DNA from: Rhodococcus sp. 1163
GTDB taxonomy: Bacteria; Actinomycetota; Actinomycetes; Mycobacteriales; Mycobacteriaceae
Length of the DNA stretch: 64,000 bases
Direction: 5' to 3'
Assembly (NCBI RefSeq): GCF_002091985.1
Contig: NZ_MKKX01000018.1
Location: forward strand, 2,501 to 66,500
Shown here: positions 1 through 9,421 of the stretch, one piece after another
How positions within the stretch are numbered: the stretch's first letter is position 1
How the letters are laid out: each line of letters opens with the position of its first letter
Notes under the pieces: generated by a model
Told to the model about the DNA's origin: nothing
Seen by the model: only the letters and a program-made list of their open reading frames with translations
Database searches by the model: none
Position numbers and translations under genes: made by a program

Positions 1-1146
1 GCCCAAGGGGACTCTCGACGCACAATGCCTCCACAGACCGATGGGGTCGTCGGCATATCGGGTTCCCGTTTTCGTGCGTACCAAAGCGCCCTTGAAGACT
101 CGCACCAGACCTAGACGCTTGGCGGCATTGCGCAGATCGGCGACCTGGTGATTATCGACCTCACGGAGGCTGGATCCGATCCACCCCAGTCCCCATTCGA
201 GTTCGACGCGCATGGCTTCGACAGCTGCCGGCGGAAGATTGCCTCCGGGCGCCAACTGCAATCCGGCGTCTCCTACGAGCTCGAGCAACCACGAAAGTTT
301 TCTCATCGCCACAGTTGCAACCGGTAAATCGACAGAGCTTTCGATAGTGAGCTCACACCGCGGTAGCAGCGCCAGCAGAGCGGGCATGTGGTCCGGCTGG
401 GCGGTCCCGAAGAGCCGTGCGATCAACTTCGATGCGACAGCGGCCTCGGCCTCGGCCGATCGCACGGGAGCGCCGGCCCGAAAACCTTCGTTGACGCGAG
501 CTACCTCGAACTGCTCCGGATCGAACGGTCCAACCGATTCCCGCAGACTTTCGTATTCCGCGTGGCCAGGGTCTCCGAGTACGTCGAGTAGATGGCGATA
601 GCCGACGGGTCCTCCGCTGTTCTCGGGCGGACACGCACGTGCGCCGTCGAGGCACAGGGTACGGAGATCCTCGTGATACTCGATGAGGGATTCGAGTTCG
701 ACGGTGTGCTTCCAACCGTCGCCGAAATCGTATTCGTATTCGATGACGTCGCCCTCTTTGTCGAGAACGCTATCCAACCTGACGTGCTGTTCGTTGATTA
801 CCGACCCTGCTTCGACCAGCGAGGTCTCGAAGTCGTATCGCATGACGGCTACGGACTTCCGTAGCCGGTAGCGGTGCGAATGAGCAGCATTCCACCCCAT
901 CACCTGGTGCAGCACCTGGTGAAATTCGGGGAGTAAGAGGTCGGACCGGACCTCGAACTTTCGCCACACTGCCGGTTCGACGCCGTCCAAGGAGACGCGA
1001 ATCGTGTACCTCGCGACCGGAGCGCCATAGTCGCCGGACGCGTTGGTGAACGTATCGTCGGCGATCTCGAGCTCGGGTCTGTCAGAGCTGTCCAACAGGT
1101 CTGGCACCAGGGACAGGTGCCGCACACGTCCAGTGCGATTCCGCAT
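1..1146 (-). CDS. pRiA4b ORF-3-family protein, cut by the left window edge
   Basis: The minus strand is open for 382 codons from an ATG at 1146 to the left edge, with no stop, so the C-terminus lies outside the window. The N-terminal half carries the hallmarks of the plasmid pRiA4b ORF-3 family (also met in the IS1096 TnpR-like proteins): a GW..HSH motif around residue 80, YDFGDGWKH near residue 138, and CLDGARACPPE followed by GGPVGY near residues 165-185. The biochemical function of the family is not known. The rest of the visible protein shows no motif I recognise. No other transposon part is visible nearby, so this looks like a chromosomal copy rather than an active element. It lies 36 bases downstream of the LpqN-like gene on the same strand and may be co-transcribed. 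Family assignment is fairly sure, function is not. Confidence 0.8.
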   Translation of the reverse strand, partial: MRNRTGRVRHLSLVPDLLDSSDRPELEIADDTFTNASGDYGAPVARYTIRVSLDGVEPAVWRKFEVRSDLLLPEFHQVLHQVMGWNAAHSHRYRLRKSVAVMRYDFETSLVEAGSVINEQHVRLDSVLDKEGDVIEYEYDFGDGWKHTVELESLIEYHEDLRTLCLDGARACPPENSGGPVGYRHLLDVLGDPGHAEYESLRESVGPFDPEQFEVARVNEGFRAGAPVRSAEAEAAVASKLIARLFGTAQPDHMPALLALLPRCELTIESSVDLPVATVAMRKLSWLLELVGDAGLQLAPGGNLPPAAVEAMRVELEWGLGWIGSSLREVDNHQVADLRNAAKRLGLVRVFKGALVRTKTGTRYADDPIGLWRHCASRVPLG

Positions 1147-1182
1147 TACTCGACCTTAGTAGCGGCTGCGCTCCGGCAAGGC

Positions 1183-1719
1183 TCAGACTGCGTTCAGAAG
1201 GCCACTGTTGATCGCATCGATGTCGAATGCCAGTTTGTCTGCGTGGTCGGCGAAGGTGGTCACCGTGAGTTGAACCAGGTACTGTGTTTCGTTCTGCACG
1301 ACGACGTACCTGGTCGTGACGGCCAGTTCCCACTGCTCGGCGACGAATGTTCCCCTGATGAACCGCGATGGATGCCCACCGAACGAGTCGGAGCTCGCGT
1401 CTGTTTCGACCCAGCCCTCCATCGCGCGGGCGTCGGTGAAACTGCAGTCGAGGAGGTCATCGGCGTCGATGCGAGTGGACAGCAAGCCCACAAGCAATAC
1501 TGCGTTGGGCGCGAAGCCGCCTTCGACCAGACCTGGCTCGACAAGAACCTGGGTGGCGCCGGGGAATTGCCCTTCGGGCGCCGCTTGCCAGCCGGCGGGT
1601 ATGGGGGCCTCGATGCCGAGTGTCGCAGCCTGAGCGCGATCGACGGGTGTCACCGCTACGGCATGCGCCGCAAGGTACTGGGCGACGGTCATGCGATTGG
1701 ATCCACTGCTCTGTTCCAC
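1183..1719 (-). CDS. LpqN/LpqT-family protein without a lipoprotein signal
   Basis: The 178-residue product resembles the mycobacterial LpqN/LpqT family. It has the family's pattern of an N-terminal IPAGW segment, FAPNAVLLV in the middle, a FGGHPSR.I.GTF stretch near residue 115, and a C-terminal YLVQLTVTT strand before DAINSGL. Unlike LpqN itself, there is no signal peptide and no lipobox cysteine, so the protein should stay in the cytoplasm; this is a known variant of the family. The GTG start at 1719 is favoured because AGGAG lies 8 bases upstream. The molecular role of these cytoplasmic members is unknown. The gene sits directly upstream of the pRiA4b-type gene. Confidence 0.72.
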   Translation of the reverse strand: MEQSSGSNRMTVAQYLAAHAVAVTPVDRAQAATLGIEAPIPAGWQAAPEGQFPGATQVLVEPGLVEGGFAPNAVLLVGLLSTRIDADDLLDCSFTDARAMEGWVETDASSDSFGGHPSRFIRGTFVAEQWELAVTTRYVVVQNETQYLVQLTVTTFADHADKLAFDIDAINSGLLNAV

Positions 1720-1781
1720 CCGTACATCTCCTGACGTTTCGAGACAATAGAATTTCGATCGTAAAGTGCGCGCTGCTCACG

Positions 1782-1810
1782 GTGTGCCGGGCATCTTCAC
1801 CCGGGCACAC
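1782..1810 (-). terminator. Probable hairpin after the HAD phosphatase gene
   Basis: GTGTGCC at 1782-1788 is complementary to GGCACAC at 1804-1810, with further partial GC pairing inside. It lies 35-63 bases downstream of the HAD gene stop. There is no U-run, so termination is a guess from position. Confidence 0.35.
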
Positions 1811-1844
1811 TCTCGGCAAGCGGCGCCTGTCCGAGGTAGTTCCG

Positions 1845-2666
1845 TCATCGACGGCCGGCGACGAGCTCTTCCAAGTACCCCGCGACGCCGTCGTCATCGT
1901 TCGAATGCAGCACGCGATGAGCTACAGCCTTGATCTCGGTCATCGCGTTGGCAGTGGTCAAGGCAGTACCCGCCCAGCGCAGCATCGGTAGGTCGTTGAA
2001 CGCGTCACCCACCGCCGCCACGGCAGCTCGCTCGATCCCGAGTTCCGCACACAGCACCGATAGCGCACTGGCTTTCGACACGCCTGCAGCGGACATCTCT
2101 ATATATGGCGCGCCCGAATGGGTCAGCTCCACTCCGCCTACCCCTGCTGCCAGGACAGCGTGGAACAGGTCGACGCTTGTCAGCTCCGGATGTCGGGCGA
2201 CGATCTTGACGGTCTGCTCCGAAGCCGCGGGCAAGACGTCGACCGAGACGTCCATCTCGTGGGGATGTCGATGATGGTCCGCGAAGACACACATCGCTGC
2301 ATAGTTGTGCTCGGCGACGAACCGAGTCGGACCGACCGTGGCGAAGGCGACTCCGGGAACCAGCTCGCGAACCCTGGTCATAGCAGTGGTCACGACGTCG
2401 GATTCGATTCCGGTCGTCTCGGTGATGACCGGCGTGCCGTCGGCGAGGTCGAGCACGACTGCGCCGTTGGCACCGATGGCCTTACCGGTGAATCCACAGG
2501 AGGCAGCCAACTCGTCGATCGAATGGCGTGCGCGCGCCGTGGCCCAGACGACCTCGATCCCCGCCGCATGTGCCGCCGCCATCGCTTCGGCGGTACGCGC
2601 CGAAATGGTTCGGTCCGAGCGAAGCAGGGTGCCATCGAGGTCGGTGGCGAGAAGTTTGACTGTCAC
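1845..2666 (-). CDS. Cof-type HAD-superfamily phosphatase
   Basis: This 273-residue protein belongs to the Cof/YidA subfamily of haloacid-dehalogenase phosphatases, which hydrolyse phosphate esters of small metabolites in the cytoplasm. The nucleophile motif DLDGT has Asp9 and Asp11, the threonine/serine motif is represented by ATAR near residue 43, the lysine motif by SKASAL near 210, and the acidic motif by GDAFNDLPML near 235. A C2-type cap lies between. Length is normal for the family. The start is GTG at 2666, because its first bases overlap the stop of the metallophosphoesterase gene in a GTGA arrangement. An open frame continues far upstream in this register but only through the other gene. 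Translational coupling to the phosphoesterase is likely. The substrate cannot be read from sequence. Confidence 0.85.
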   Translation of the reverse strand: MTVKLLATDLDGTLLRSDRTISARTAEAMAAAHAAGIEVVWATARARHSIDELAASCGFTGKAIGANGAVVLDLADGTPVITETTGIESDVVTTAMTRVRELVPGVAFATVGPTRFVAEHNYAAMCVFADHHRHPHEMDVSVDVLPAASEQTVKIVARHPELTSVDLFHAVLAAGVGGVELTHSGAPYIEMSAAGVSKASALSVLCAELGIERAAVAAVGDAFNDLPMLRWAGTALTTANAMTEIKAVAHRVLHSNDDDGVAGYLEELVAGRR

Positions 2667-3862
2667 GGCGCCTCTGTCCGCAGGACGAGCACGGTGATCT
2701 CGCTGGGCGCAAAGATGCGAAACGGCGGTCCCCAGAAACCGGTGCCGCGGCTGGTGTACAGCTGGGTGTGCTTGCCGTGCCTGCTCAGGCCATGAACTGT
2801 CGGTTGATCGAGTCGGACCAGGTACTCGAACGGCCAGATCTGCCCACCATGGGTATGACCGGAAACCTGCACTTCGACGTCGCGTCGAACCGCCTCGTCG
2901 ATTTGCTTGGGCTGATGTGCCAGGAGGAAGACCGGCAGGTCCGCGTCGACTCCCTCGAGCGCACGATCGAGGTCCGCTCCGTGCCCCGCGAGTGTGGAAG
3001 CTGCTGCCGTTCGATCGTCCACACCGGCGACGACCAACCTCGCACCGCCACGTTCGACCACGAGGTGCTTGTTGTGCAGGGCCGTCCAACCCAGCGTCTC
3101 CATGTGATCCAGCCAGTCCTGCGCTTCGCCGAAATATTCGTGGTTGCCCGTCACGTAGACCTTGGCCAGCGCTGCACGTCCCCCACGTAACGGCTGGACC
3201 TGATGCTCCCGCCGCAGGACCGAACCGTCCGCCAGATCTCCGAGGTGACAGAGCACATCTGCTTCCAATGCGTTGACGACGTCGACGACCTTCGCCGACC
3301 AGGCGGCTCGATCCAACGGCCCGTAATGCGTGTCGGTAATCATCACGACACGGAGTCCGTCGAGTCCGGCACCGAGACGCGGAACCACAACGCTGCGCTC
3401 GACGACGCGTGGCACGCGCATCGCCTCGTAATGGCCCCACACCAACAATCCGAGGACCACGACGAGCACCGCGGCAGCCACAAGTCGCGATCGCAGGGGA
3501 TCTTCCAGACCGGCAAGGGCGAGGAGCACTCCGACGATCGAACCGAGCACACTCCACACGAACAGCACCCACACGGTTCCGAGCAACGTGTCACCGATCA
3601 AGGCCGCGCGGTCATGAGCGCGCGCATGACCGCGAGCCATGGATACCGGCAAGGCGATCGCAGCGGCGACGAACAGGACGAAGCCGAATATTTGCATCGA
3701 GAACGGCCAGTCGGAACCGGAGAAGAAAAGCGTCCACAGTGGAACACCGAACAGCAGTGCAACGACGATCAGAACTATCGGTGCGATCAGCCATCGACGT
3801 CGGGAAGGCCCTGACTCGGGCGGGTGGATATCGGTGTCACCGGTCGGCTGTGAATCCGCCAT
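2663..3862 (-). CDS. Membrane-anchored metallophosphoesterase
   Basis: The 399-residue protein has four hydrophobic segments in the first 150 residues followed by a calcineurin-like phosphoesterase domain. Metal-binding motifs are complete: DTHYG (Asp177, His179), GDLADG, GNHEYF, HQP and GHTHGGQIWP. This is the layout of YkuE/YaeI-like enzymes; some of these act on lipid-linked phosphates at the membrane, but no substrate can be named here. The N-terminal tail is hydrophilic and the start is ATG at 3862. It overlaps the downstream HAD gene by four bases, so the pair probably forms one translation unit of two phosphatases. The SDR-like gene lies 57 bases upstream on the same strand. Confidence 0.88.
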   Translation of the reverse strand: MADSQPTGDTDIHPPESGPSRRRWLIAPIVLIVVALLFGVPLWTLFFSGSDWPFSMQIFGFVLFVAAAIALPVSMARGHARAHDRAALIGDTLLGTVWVLFVWSVLGSIVGVLLALAGLEDPLRSRLVAAAVLVVVLGLLVWGHYEAMRVPRVVERSVVVPRLGAGLDGLRVVMITDTHYGPLDRAAWSAKVVDVVNALEADVLCHLGDLADGSVLRREHQVQPLRGGRAALAKVYVTGNHEYFGEAQDWLDHMETLGWTALHNKHLVVERGGARLVVAGVDDRTAAASTLAGHGADLDRALEGVDADLPVFLLAHQPKQIDEAVRRDVEVQVSGHTHGGQIWPFEYLVRLDQPTVHGLSRHGKHTQLYTSRGTGFWGPPFRIFAPSEITVLVLRTEAP

Positions 3863-3919
3863 GTGTGTTCCTCACTGCAGAGACGGCGAAATTCCAGGAC
3901 AAGTGCTCGGAGATCCGAC

Positions 3920-4567
3920 TCAGCTGAGCGCCTCTGCGATGGGTGTGTCGCCGTTGTCGAATTCGATGACACGTCCGATGGTCCCCGGAGTGTCGACGGT
4001 TTCGGCGACTACGGCTGCGACGTCGTCCCGGGTGACCGAAGCGCCGGTGGCACCGTTGTCTTTGGTGGAGATCGATCCGGTGCCGGGGTCGAGTGTCAAT
4101 GCACTCGGTCCCAGGATCGTCCAGGATAACGACGTGGATTTCAGGTACGCGTCGGCGGCCGCCTTGGCCTCCGCGTACGCGAAGAAGGAATTGCTCGGAT
4201 CTACTCCGTGCTGGGTGTCCGCCCCGAAATACGACACCATGACGTAGCGCGTGATGCCCACTCGTCCGGCAGCGTCCATCGAGCGAATTGCTGCATCACG
4301 GTCGACGGCATACGTTCGGTCGGCACTGCCGCCGCCCGCGCCTGCAGACCATACGACTGTGTCGAAGCCGTCGAGTAGTGCCGCGATCTTCTCGACATCC
4401 AGATTCTCGATATCGGCCACCAACGGTGTGGCGCCCACATTCGCGATATCGGCGACGTGATCCGGGTTACGAACGATCGACCCCACTTCGTGTCCGCGCT
4501 CCACGAGCAACGGCGCTAGACGGAGCGCCACCTGCCCGTGTCCTCCGAAAATGGCGATTCGCGACAT
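3920..4567 (-). CDS. NAD(P)-binding oxidoreductase, atypical SDR
   Basis: The 215-residue protein starts with IAIFGGHGQVALRL, a dinucleotide-binding loop of the atypical or extended SDR type (NmrA/YwnB-like, Pfam NAD(P)H-binding). VVWSAGAGGG near residue 75 forms the next strand and loop, and RYVMVSYFGAD near 115 holds the region where classical SDRs have Ser/Tyr. SFFAYAEAKAAAD near 130 supplies a YxxxK-like pair. The reaction is unknown; relatives are NAD(P)H-dependent reductases or flavin reductases. The ATG at 4567 is preferred over an upstream GTG because GAAGGAG lies just before it. It is downstream of the big helicase on the same strand with a 57-base gap. Confidence 0.8.
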   Translation of the reverse strand: MSRIAIFGGHGQVALRLAPLLVERGHEVGSIVRNPDHVADIANVGATPLVADIENLDVEKIAALLDGFDTVVWSAGAGGGSADRTYAVDRDAAIRSMDAAGRVGITRYVMVSYFGADTQHGVDPSNSFFAYAEAKAAADAYLKSTSLSWTILGPSALTLDPGTGSISTKDNGATGASVTRDDVAAVVAETVDTPGTIGRVIEFDNGDTPIAEALS

Positions 4568-4624
4568 TGGCACTCCTTCGACAGACACAGTCGGACGCCA
4601 TCCACGCTATAGCATTTGGTTCGG

Positions 4625-7600
4625 TCAGTTGTGGTGGCCATGGCCTCCATCGTGATAGCCGTTGATGGGCAACTCAGCAGTCGGAAACCGGTGCTCGGGG
4701 TCTTCGCTCGGAATGGTCCACATGTCGTACTTCTCGCCTTCGGGCGCTGACCGCCACGCGTTCCACGGCGTTTCCGCGGTTGCACTCGTCTGGCTTGTGT
4801 CGGGGCGTTCCACTGCATGATCAGCCTGCGCATCCACCGCTACGCCCACTGGCATGTCCTCTGCTTGCACCTCATCGTGCGGTCGATCCAAGTCGACTGG
4901 AATCCACTCCTCGGTTACCGTTTCCGCGGGCGCAATCGAAATCGTATTCGGTTCGATTCCTAACGTGGACAGGGTATTCCACAGATCCTCCAGCGCCGCC
5001 TCGACATCGAGGTAGTACTCCGACTCACGCACACGCCAGAACGTCCAGCCACAACGTTTGAGTTCCTGCTCGCGCTGAAGGTCGGCCAGACGACGTTCGG
5101 GCGTGGACTGAATCGAGTCCCCATCGCATTCCACGGCGAGCCTGGATACCTGCCCGGTGACCACCAGGTCGATACGTCGATTGTTCACCTCGACTCCGGG
5201 GTTGACGTGATATCCACGATCTCTCAGATCGACGAACAGCCGCTGCTCGAACAGACTCTCGAACTCGCTGCGCCGAACATCCGGCGTGACATCGCGCGGC
5301 ATCGGATTCGCAGGCGCAGGCGAGGTCGACGTGACATACGCGAGCAGCGAGTTCCGTAGGTCGGATCGCTTGAGCCGATCGACTGTGACCGAGTGAAACA
5401 GCCAGAGTTGATCCTGCGCACGCGAGGCCGCGACATTGAACCGCCTCTTGTACTGGCTTGCGCTGAGAGCGGGAAAGTCCTGGTTCGGTGCGACCACCAT
5501 CGACAGGAAGACGACACTTCGTTCGTCTCCTTGGAAGTCCGGCGGTGTCCCGACGCGGAGCCTTCGATCCGCCCATTGGTCGATTCCGATGCGTTTGATC
5601 AATTCGTTTCGGATTTCATCGACCTGAGCCGTTCCCTGCAGCACGACGACGCCGAATGTCTTACCGTCGTATAGGGGATCGGCAAGGCATTCGAGGATCT
5701 GACCGGCGATGGCTTGCCCCTCGGCATGATTGACGAGCGAAGCGCCCTTCCCTCTCACCGATGCATCGGGTACGAAAGTATGGCGAAGCGGCGGGAGCCT
5801 GTCCGCGCCGAATTGACGCACAGGAACCAGGGGCGAATCTCCATAGAATTGTTGGGACGACCAGTTGATGATTTCCGGCATCGATCGAAAATGCTCGCGC
5901 AGACGGACGACTTGTCCGAAACGCGTGCGCAGCATCGAGAACAGTGACGACCGTGGAGTCAACGTCGCTCGAACATGTTCGGGTAGATCCGGCAGATACA
6001 CGTCCAGTCGGGTGAACACGTCCTCGAGTGTCCCCGCCTGCGGGACGTCTGCGGGTGCACATTGCCGATCGTCACCGACGACGATCACCCGTGGTGCCAG
6101 ATACAGAAGGAACAGACTGCTGATGTCGGCCTGGCTGGCTTCGTCGACGATCACGACGTCGAAACTGTCCGCTATGGGCGGCACTGTCGCCAAGACCTGA
6201 GAAAGGGGCATGACCCAAGCAGGAACGGCACTTTGCGCATCTCGCATAGCTGAACGCGCAGCGCTGCGGAACGTTTCCGCGTATCGACCTGCTCCTGCCC
6301 CGATCGACGACATATGTTCCCGATACGTTTGCAACGCACGCACTTCCACAGCCGTCATGCGCTCGAGACAGTCGCGCCAGGCCATCGCGGCCGCCAGCTG
6401 AGCCGTCAGGTACTTCAGATCCGCGTCGAGTGCGTTCAGTTCGACATCGAGCTGATGTTCGACACCGCCGCGATGCTGTTCGCTCACCCACTCACGCGCT
6501 CGACGCCACGCCCATGCCTTGGACATCTGCCAACTGATTTCATCCCAGTCGGAGTCCCCGGCCGTATCGAGAACCAATTGGTACAACGCGGGCGCAGCAT
6601 CGGCGAGCTTCTTCGCCAACTCGTCCTGTACCCGCTGATCATCCTGCTCCTGGCATGCCGCGATGTAGTTCCCCGACGCCTCGGCAACGGCGTCCTCGTC
6701 GGCCGAGTTCAGCGCCGTCACGAGAGCTTTTCCCTCGGGCGACGGTCCGATATCCACCTGTGTTGCAACGGAATACAGAATTCTACTCAGTTCAGCCTTG
6801 GCCACGTCTGCATCGATACGAGTAGCAATCGCCCTTGCCGACCCTGCGAACTGCGCCGCTTCGTCGAGGCTTCGAATCCACGGCGCCGAAGGCGAGACCG
6901 CGTACAGCTTCTCGACCAACGCGTCGCGCGCATGCAGAACACCTGCCACCAACGTCAGCTTGTCACTGACGAGCCGAAGATCGTTCACACGCCGTGACCG
7001 AGGCCCGTCGGTGGACACCGAGATCCGTAGGTCTCCGAGCAGGGTCGCCGCGGTGCTGACGATATCGAGAGCACGAATGTGCTCTGTCACGAGCCTGCCG
7101 TCGCTCGCCGACGCAACTGGAACGCCATCGACGGTCGCCGTGATGCCAAGATCTTCGACAACACGCTGCTGTTCGCTCTTCCGGAACCGAGGCTTCCACT
7201 CGATTCCCGATTCCAAAGCGACAGTGAGGGATTCCATCGCGTTGAGCGCAGCGGTCGTCGACGAGGAACACTGCACATCATGAGCACCGATGAAGCGATC
7301 GGCCCGAGCCGCGACCTCGGCCATGGATGAAATCCCGCTTACCCGTGACCATAGGTGCGCAGCTTCGCCGGACAACACGGAATCGGTCAATTGCTGGAAG
7401 AGTTGGTCCAGTTCGAGAACGTCACGCACTCGCGCGTCGAGTTCTTCGCACAGCTGCCGAATACCCAGCGCTGCAGCAGGATCGACTCCGCGGAGGAACT
7501 CGACAAGCCTGGACGAATGCTCGGACTCCACATGCACCTTGGCGCTCGCTCGCCGACACAACAAACGTAGTTCGGCCGAATTCGGCAGAATTGTGTCCAG

Positions 7601-9421
7601 CCGTGGGAGTGATTGCCCGGCTCGTGCCGCACGCCCATCCGGCGCAGTCGCGATCAACTTCCGCAGCCGATCCACCTCGGTTCCGATCAGTGTGGGGCGA
7701 TCCGTCGACAACGGTCCCGGAAGCCACTCGTGAGCCTCTTCCGCTGCCTTGACCTTGCGGACGATTGCAGCCGCGGTCCCCTCGAATCCATCGGAAACAT
7801 GCTGATGCACAACAGTTTCCGACACGCGCAGGTCGGCGATGGCATCGAGTAGCACGGCACGCCGCTCCGAAGCATCCGCCCGTCGCGCGGTCAATGACGC
7901 GATCTTCTCGGCCGCATCCACGTCGTTGTACGCCGCTTTGCGATCTGCGATACGAGCGACGCTGCGATTGAGCTCCTCGGATCCACCGCGCCCGAGATCG
8001 GTGATCGAGACGCAAAGTTCCTGAAGTTCGGGTGGAAGTTTGTCTCGAAGCACGCGAAGCGCCTGTGACTTCTCACTGGTGACGAGCACACGCTGGCCGC
8101 GGGCGAGCAATGCCGACACCAGATTCGCGATGGTGTGCGTCTTCCCGGTACCGGGAGGACCTTCGACGACTACACCGCTGTCACGGCCGAGCCTGCGCAG
8201 GATCTGTGACTGTTCGGCGTTCGCCGGAAGCGGAAAGAGTGGATCCGTAGCGAGCGAGCGAGTCTCGGCCGCCCCCATTCGCTCCAACCAGGCCAAACGT
8301 TCGGCGGGTTCGATGGGCTCCACCAACTGCGCCAAACCGAGCGGAAGCCTCGAACCGGGCTTGGCGAGATCCGCGATCATCTGTTCGTAGTAGTCACGCA
8401 GCGCGAAGGCATTTCGCTTACGCATGACCAGGGCGGGCGACAACGTCACCGTCGCCCCGTACTCGGGAGCGTCGGCGGTAGACGGCCGATCCAGATCGGC
8501 TCGAACGTCGACGGGTATGTCCAGCGCAGTATCGGCCCACTCCACGAGTAGGGACACGACGTCGTCGTCGAGAGGCGAGGTGATGCGCCTCGGCAGGTCA
8601 CTCTGCATCTTCACCGAACCGGACGGGTCGAAGCCGGCCCGGCCGGTCAGCAGCTGAGTGTCCTCGAATCGCGGTTGAGAATTGGCAGCAAGCTTGACCA
8701 GCAAGTCTCCGGTGCGGACGTCCAACTCGATTGCTGCCGACTGGGTCAGCAGGTGCGTCTCGACCTCTCCTGCAGTTCCCAGAGCCGAAAGACTCAACAG
8801 GCCTGAGGCGACTACCAGCTCGATGGACTCCGGTTGCGAAGTCAGTTCTTGCATCATCAGCTGGAGAGCGTGGTAGAGCGAGGCTTCCGGTCGCTGCTCT
8901 CGATCCGATTCTGCCCATCGACGCCACTCGGTCGAATACGCTTCGAACGCACGTCGAACCTGGTACGCATGTCGGACATCGAAGTCGGCGTCGGCATCGA
9001 CGTCCTCGCTCGCAGGTGATGCCAAAGCCGATTCGATCAATTCGATGTCCAGATGACGGCTGTCGACCACCATCTCGGTATCGACGAATCCTTCGAGGAT
9101 CTCCGGGAGCTTCGGCGGTTCTTCGAACTCGACCCGCCGGGCCCTGAGTACGACCCCACCCTGCTCGGCCGACGCATCCAGATGAGACGCGGGCGAGTCG
9201 GCCTGAAGCCACTCGACGCGAAGGTGTTTTTCGTAATGCAAAACGGGCTCGGTGCGAGCGGTGACGATCTCGCGCAGGAATTGCAGCATGCGCAGAACCC
9301 TGTCCGTGAGCTCTTCATGCCCTTCCGTCAATACTTCGCCCTCCACGAAAACGCCCCCTTCAGCCGGGACCCTGCTGGGATCCGGCTGCTGGCCACGACC
9401 GGGAACCGATGCAGTCGACAC
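4625..9421 (-). CDS. Very large SF1 helicase with C-terminal REase-like nuclease domain
   Basis: About 1598 residues. An N-terminal region of some 400 residues has no motif I recognise. It is followed by a UvrD/Upf1-type superfamily 1 helicase core: Walker A GPPGTGKT with Lys427, Walker B VIVDEASQ near residue 1090, GDDRQ, and GDERSVVFLS and FNVAASRA as late motifs near 1300-1350. The insertion between Walker A and B (about 650 residues) is long. Near residues 1400-1500 lies a PD-(D/E)xK-like domain, with EQRLF, RRIDLVV and AVECDGD, matching the MTES_1575/Vsr-like endonuclease family. The tail ends in a His-rich stretch. GTG at 9421 is chosen because AGAGG lies upstream; a GTG at 9481 is also possible. 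It stands alone, without methylase or other obvious partner. Roles in DNA repair or phage defence are inference. Confidence 0.82.
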   Translation of the reverse strand: MSTASVPGRGQQPDPSRVPAEGGVFVEGEVLTEGHEELTDRVLRMLQFLREIVTARTEPVLHYEKHLRVEWLQADSPASHLDASAEQGGVVLRARRVEFEEPPKLPEILEGFVDTEMVVDSRHLDIELIESALASPASEDVDADADFDVRHAYQVRRAFEAYSTEWRRWAESDREQRPEASLYHALQLMMQELTSQPESIELVVASGLLSLSALGTAGEVETHLLTQSAAIELDVRTGDLLVKLAANSQPRFEDTQLLTGRAGFDPSGSVKMQSDLPRRITSPLDDDVVSLLVEWADTALDIPVDVRADLDRPSTADAPEYGATVTLSPALVMRKRNAFALRDYYEQMIADLAKPGSRLPLGLAQLVEPIEPAERLAWLERMGAAETRSLATDPLFPLPANAEQSQILRRLGRDSGVVVEGPPGTGKTHTIANLVSALLARGQRVLVTSEKSQALRVLRDKLPPELQELCVSITDLGRGGSEELNRSVARIADRKAAYNDVDAAEKIASLTARRADASERRAVLLDAIADLRVSETVVHQHVSDGFEGTAAAIVRKVKAAEEAHEWLPGPLSTDRPTLIGTEVDRLRKLIATAPDGRAARAGQSLPRLDTILPNSAELRLLCRRASAKVHVESEHSSRLVEFLRGVDPAAALGIRQLCEELDARVRDVLELDQLFQQLTDSVLSGEAAHLWSRVSGISSMAEVAARADRFIGAHDVQCSSSTTAALNAMESLTVALESGIEWKPRFRKSEQQRVVEDLGITATVDGVPVASASDGRLVTEHIRALDIVSTAATLLGDLRISVSTDGPRSRRVNDLRLVSDKLTLVAGVLHARDALVEKLYAVSPSAPWIRSLDEAAQFAGSARAIATRIDADVAKAELSRILYSVATQVDIGPSPEGKALVTALNSADEDAVAEASGNYIAACQEQDDQRVQDELAKKLADAAPALYQLVLDTAGDSDWDEISWQMSKAWAWRRAREWVSEQHRGGVEHQLDVELNALDADLKYLTAQLAAAMAWRDCLERMTAVEVRALQTYREHMSSIGAGAGRYAETFRSAARSAMRDAQSAVPAWVMPLSQVLATVPPIADSFDVVIVDEASQADISSLFLLYLAPRVIVVGDDRQCAPADVPQAGTLEDVFTRLDVYLPDLPEHVRATLTPRSSLFSMLRTRFGQVVRLREHFRSMPEIINWSSQQFYGDSPLVPVRQFGADRLPPLRHTFVPDASVRGKGASLVNHAEGQAIAGQILECLADPLYDGKTFGVVVLQGTAQVDEIRNELIKRIGIDQWADRRLRVGTPPDFQGDERSVVFLSMVVAPNQDFPALSASQYKRRFNVAASRAQDQLWLFHSVTVDRLKRSDLRNSLLAYVTSTSPAPANPMPRDVTPDVRRSEFESLFEQRLFVDLRDRGYHVNPGVEVNNRRIDLVVTGQVSRLAVECDGDSIQSTPERRLADLQREQELKRCGWTFWRVRESEYYLDVEAALEDLWNTLSTLGIEPNTISIAPAETVTEEWIPVDLDRPHDEVQAEDMPVGVAVDAQADHAVERPDTSQTSATAETPWNAWRSAPEGEKYDMWTIPSEDPEHRFPTAELPINGYHDGGHGHHN

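Noticed and set aside
1..1146. Active IS1096-type transposon
   Set aside because: Only the passenger-like pRiA4b ORF-3 family protein is present. No transposase or terminal inverted repeat is seen in the window.
1845..3572. Long open frame that would fuse an arginine-rich stretch to the HAD phosphatase
   Set aside because: The upstream part is the shadow of the metallophosphoesterase gene in another frame. The HAD protein has its own GTG start overlapping that gene's stop.
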